DNA of 64,000 bases from Thunnus maccoyii (Eukaryota > Chordata > Actinopteri > Scombriformes > Scombridae): contig NC_056548.1 of assembly GCF_910596095.1 (NCBI RefSeq), positions 7,775,151-7,839,150 on the forward strand, given 5' to 3'. Position numbers and translations under genes: made by a program. Shown one piece after another: positions 62,597 through 64,000 of this stretch. A model generated the notes under the pieces. The model made no database searches and was not told where the DNA came from. It saw only the letters and a program-made list of their open reading frames with translations. How positions within the stretch are numbered: the first letter of the stretch is position 1; the number at the start of each line of letters is the position of its first letter.

Positions 62597-64000
62597 CTGT
62601 GAATGACAAAAATTGTGTTCAGTTATAGTTTTTTTTTTTTTTCTTTTCTTGCACACACCTTTGGCACTAGAGGGCATCAGCGCCCAAGACATCAAGGCAC
62701 ACAAAGCCGTGGGAGTAGTAGTACCCTTGTGTATTAGTACTAGGAGCCTTGGAAAACACTTCTCCGGTCCGTTCTTAAAATAAAATCACATGTAAGTACT
62801 AACCAAAAGCAGATCAACTGCTTCCAGACCTGCCAGCACACCACACAGATCCTTCACTGATTTATTATACTCCTACATGAATGTTTGATCTGGAGCCTGA
62901 AGACGAGTCAGTTACCAAAGACAAACGCAGATTATACTTGACACTAACCAGATCTGTTCCCTTTGGGGGAAATATTGGTGAGAGAGAAAGAATTACAAAT
63001 AAATCAGGGAACAGTTTAGGTTAAGGTCACATTCTGCCAAACAGTTGATCCACTAGAGGAGGCTGGTTTAGTGTCCAGTATAAACACGGTGTGATCCAGT
63101 CGTAATTATGAAGGCGAAAGAAATCAACTGACCTGCCAATAAATACTCCCACATAATCAGCTTCTCATTAACAAAGAAACTTTGTATTCGAGAATTCAGA
63201 CCGTGGATTTTTTTTTTTTCCCCAGTGTGTTTTTCTGTTTGAGGTATGCTGATAATGTGGAGGTGCTGCAGTATTTAAGGTACAGATAACAATGAGGAGG
63301 TGAACCACAACCAGACTTATGAAACCAACATAGAGCGTTTTTGTTTGAGAAAGTGAAGTCGAGGAGTCAGGTATGAGACAAACATAACTTCCTGGTTAGG
63401 ATCTGATTAGTCATCTACAATGTAATTTTATTTCAGTCTGTCCAACAATAACCCAGATGTCACAATGTCAAAAATATTCATTCTTACTCAACCTAAAGCC
63501 AAAACACGTGGCCACTCCATGCAGAGGAACTCACCTTATTAGTGCCACTTAGTTCTCAAACACAATGTTCTGTTACATGCTCCGACATTATCCTGTTTCT
63601 CAGAAGTCTTGGGGAGTGAGCTTGGGAGTTATACAAACACACACTGTCTCACTACACTGTCACTAACCTGCATCCCCCCTGTGTCCCTCAGTGAAGCTAG
63701 GACTTGAGCATGGCCTTCCTTGGTCTGTCCCATTGTTTGCTTCATGTAGGAGGGAAAGTCAGATGTAATTGTGAGAAATATGGATAAAAACCAAAACAGG
63801 AAGTTGCATCTAGTACAAACGATCACAGTACAAACAAGCACAAAACACAATGAAGCACAGTATGTAACGCTACAAATAAATATGACAAACATCCCACAGA
63901 AGACACATTCTCACCACTGATTACTACATCTAAGCCAGAAATGATGAAATGGGAAACAGTCAAAGCCTTCAGGCACAACACAGCGTTCTCACACAGCTTC
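62597..64000 (-). other. MAP4K5 upstream intron (partial)
   Basis: The acceptor TTCACAG| lies just above 62596. I searched this stretch for the preceding MAP4K5 exon (TIRSTNR-type sequence) in all frames and did not find it, so the intron runs off the right edge. The 87-codon minus frame at 63629-63892 does not resemble MAP4K5. Confidence 0.7.

Noticed and set aside
63629-63892. 87-codon minus frame near the right edge as a possible upstream MAP4K5 exon
   Set aside because: The sequence does not match any MAP4K5 segment, and no exon with the right phase is bounded there.

Overview
The window is vertebrate nuclear DNA and almost certainly from a teleost fish, most likely a percomorph. The genes are split into short exons with canonical GT/AG borders in AT-rich introns. 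Those introns are full of CA/GA microsatellites and of dispersed repeats typical of bony fish: hAT-like MITEs, a Tc1 relic, LINE 3' tails, and a family ending in a 'gattagttgcagccct'-type sequence. No bacterial, plasmid, phage or CRISPR features were seen.

Five genes lie in the order SOS2(-), L2HGDH(-), DMAC2L/ATP5S(+), CDKL1(-), MAP4K5(-). This is the gene order I recall for human 14q21.3, so the window looks like a conserved synteny block. The exon models below were built by hand from reading frame, splice signals and phase. Exon phases agree across every gene, and this is the main support for the boundaries. Family names come from remembered protein sequences, not from a search.

Layout: 1-17176 holds the first five coding exons of SOS2 (the gene leaves the left edge), with a 14.2 kb repeat-rich first intron and a promoter region near 17.2-18.1 kb. 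18.1-21.7 kb is intergenic, with a tandem duplication and LINE-like tails. 21.7-29.2 kb is a complete L2HGDH (10 exons, 447 aa), with a striking fold-back sequence downstream of its stop. 29.2-29.5 kb is a compact divergent promoter shared with DMAC2L, whose coding exons run from 30004 to 33072 (196 aa). DMAC2L and CDKL1 converge tail to tail near 33.6-34.2 kb. CDKL1 has nine core coding exons (352 aa) between 34178 and 44828, plus a candidate upstream coding exon at 48.5 kb that joins in frame. The last 20 coding exons of MAP4K5 (about 550 residues: linker and CNH domain) fill 49.6-62.6 kb. Its kinase domain lies beyond the right edge.

The genes do not form one pathway. SOS2 (Ras activation) and MAP4K5 (JNK-side kinase) are signalling proteins, CDKL1 is a CDK-like kinase, and L2HGDH and DMAC2L are mitochondrial proteins driven from one divergent promoter. 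I found no clearly undescribed system. The items most worth checking are the CDKL1 N-terminal exon, the L2HGDH fold-back with a poly(A) signal in its stem, and the MAP3K/MAP4K3-like linker exons in MAP4K5 (more exactly, MAP4K3-like).
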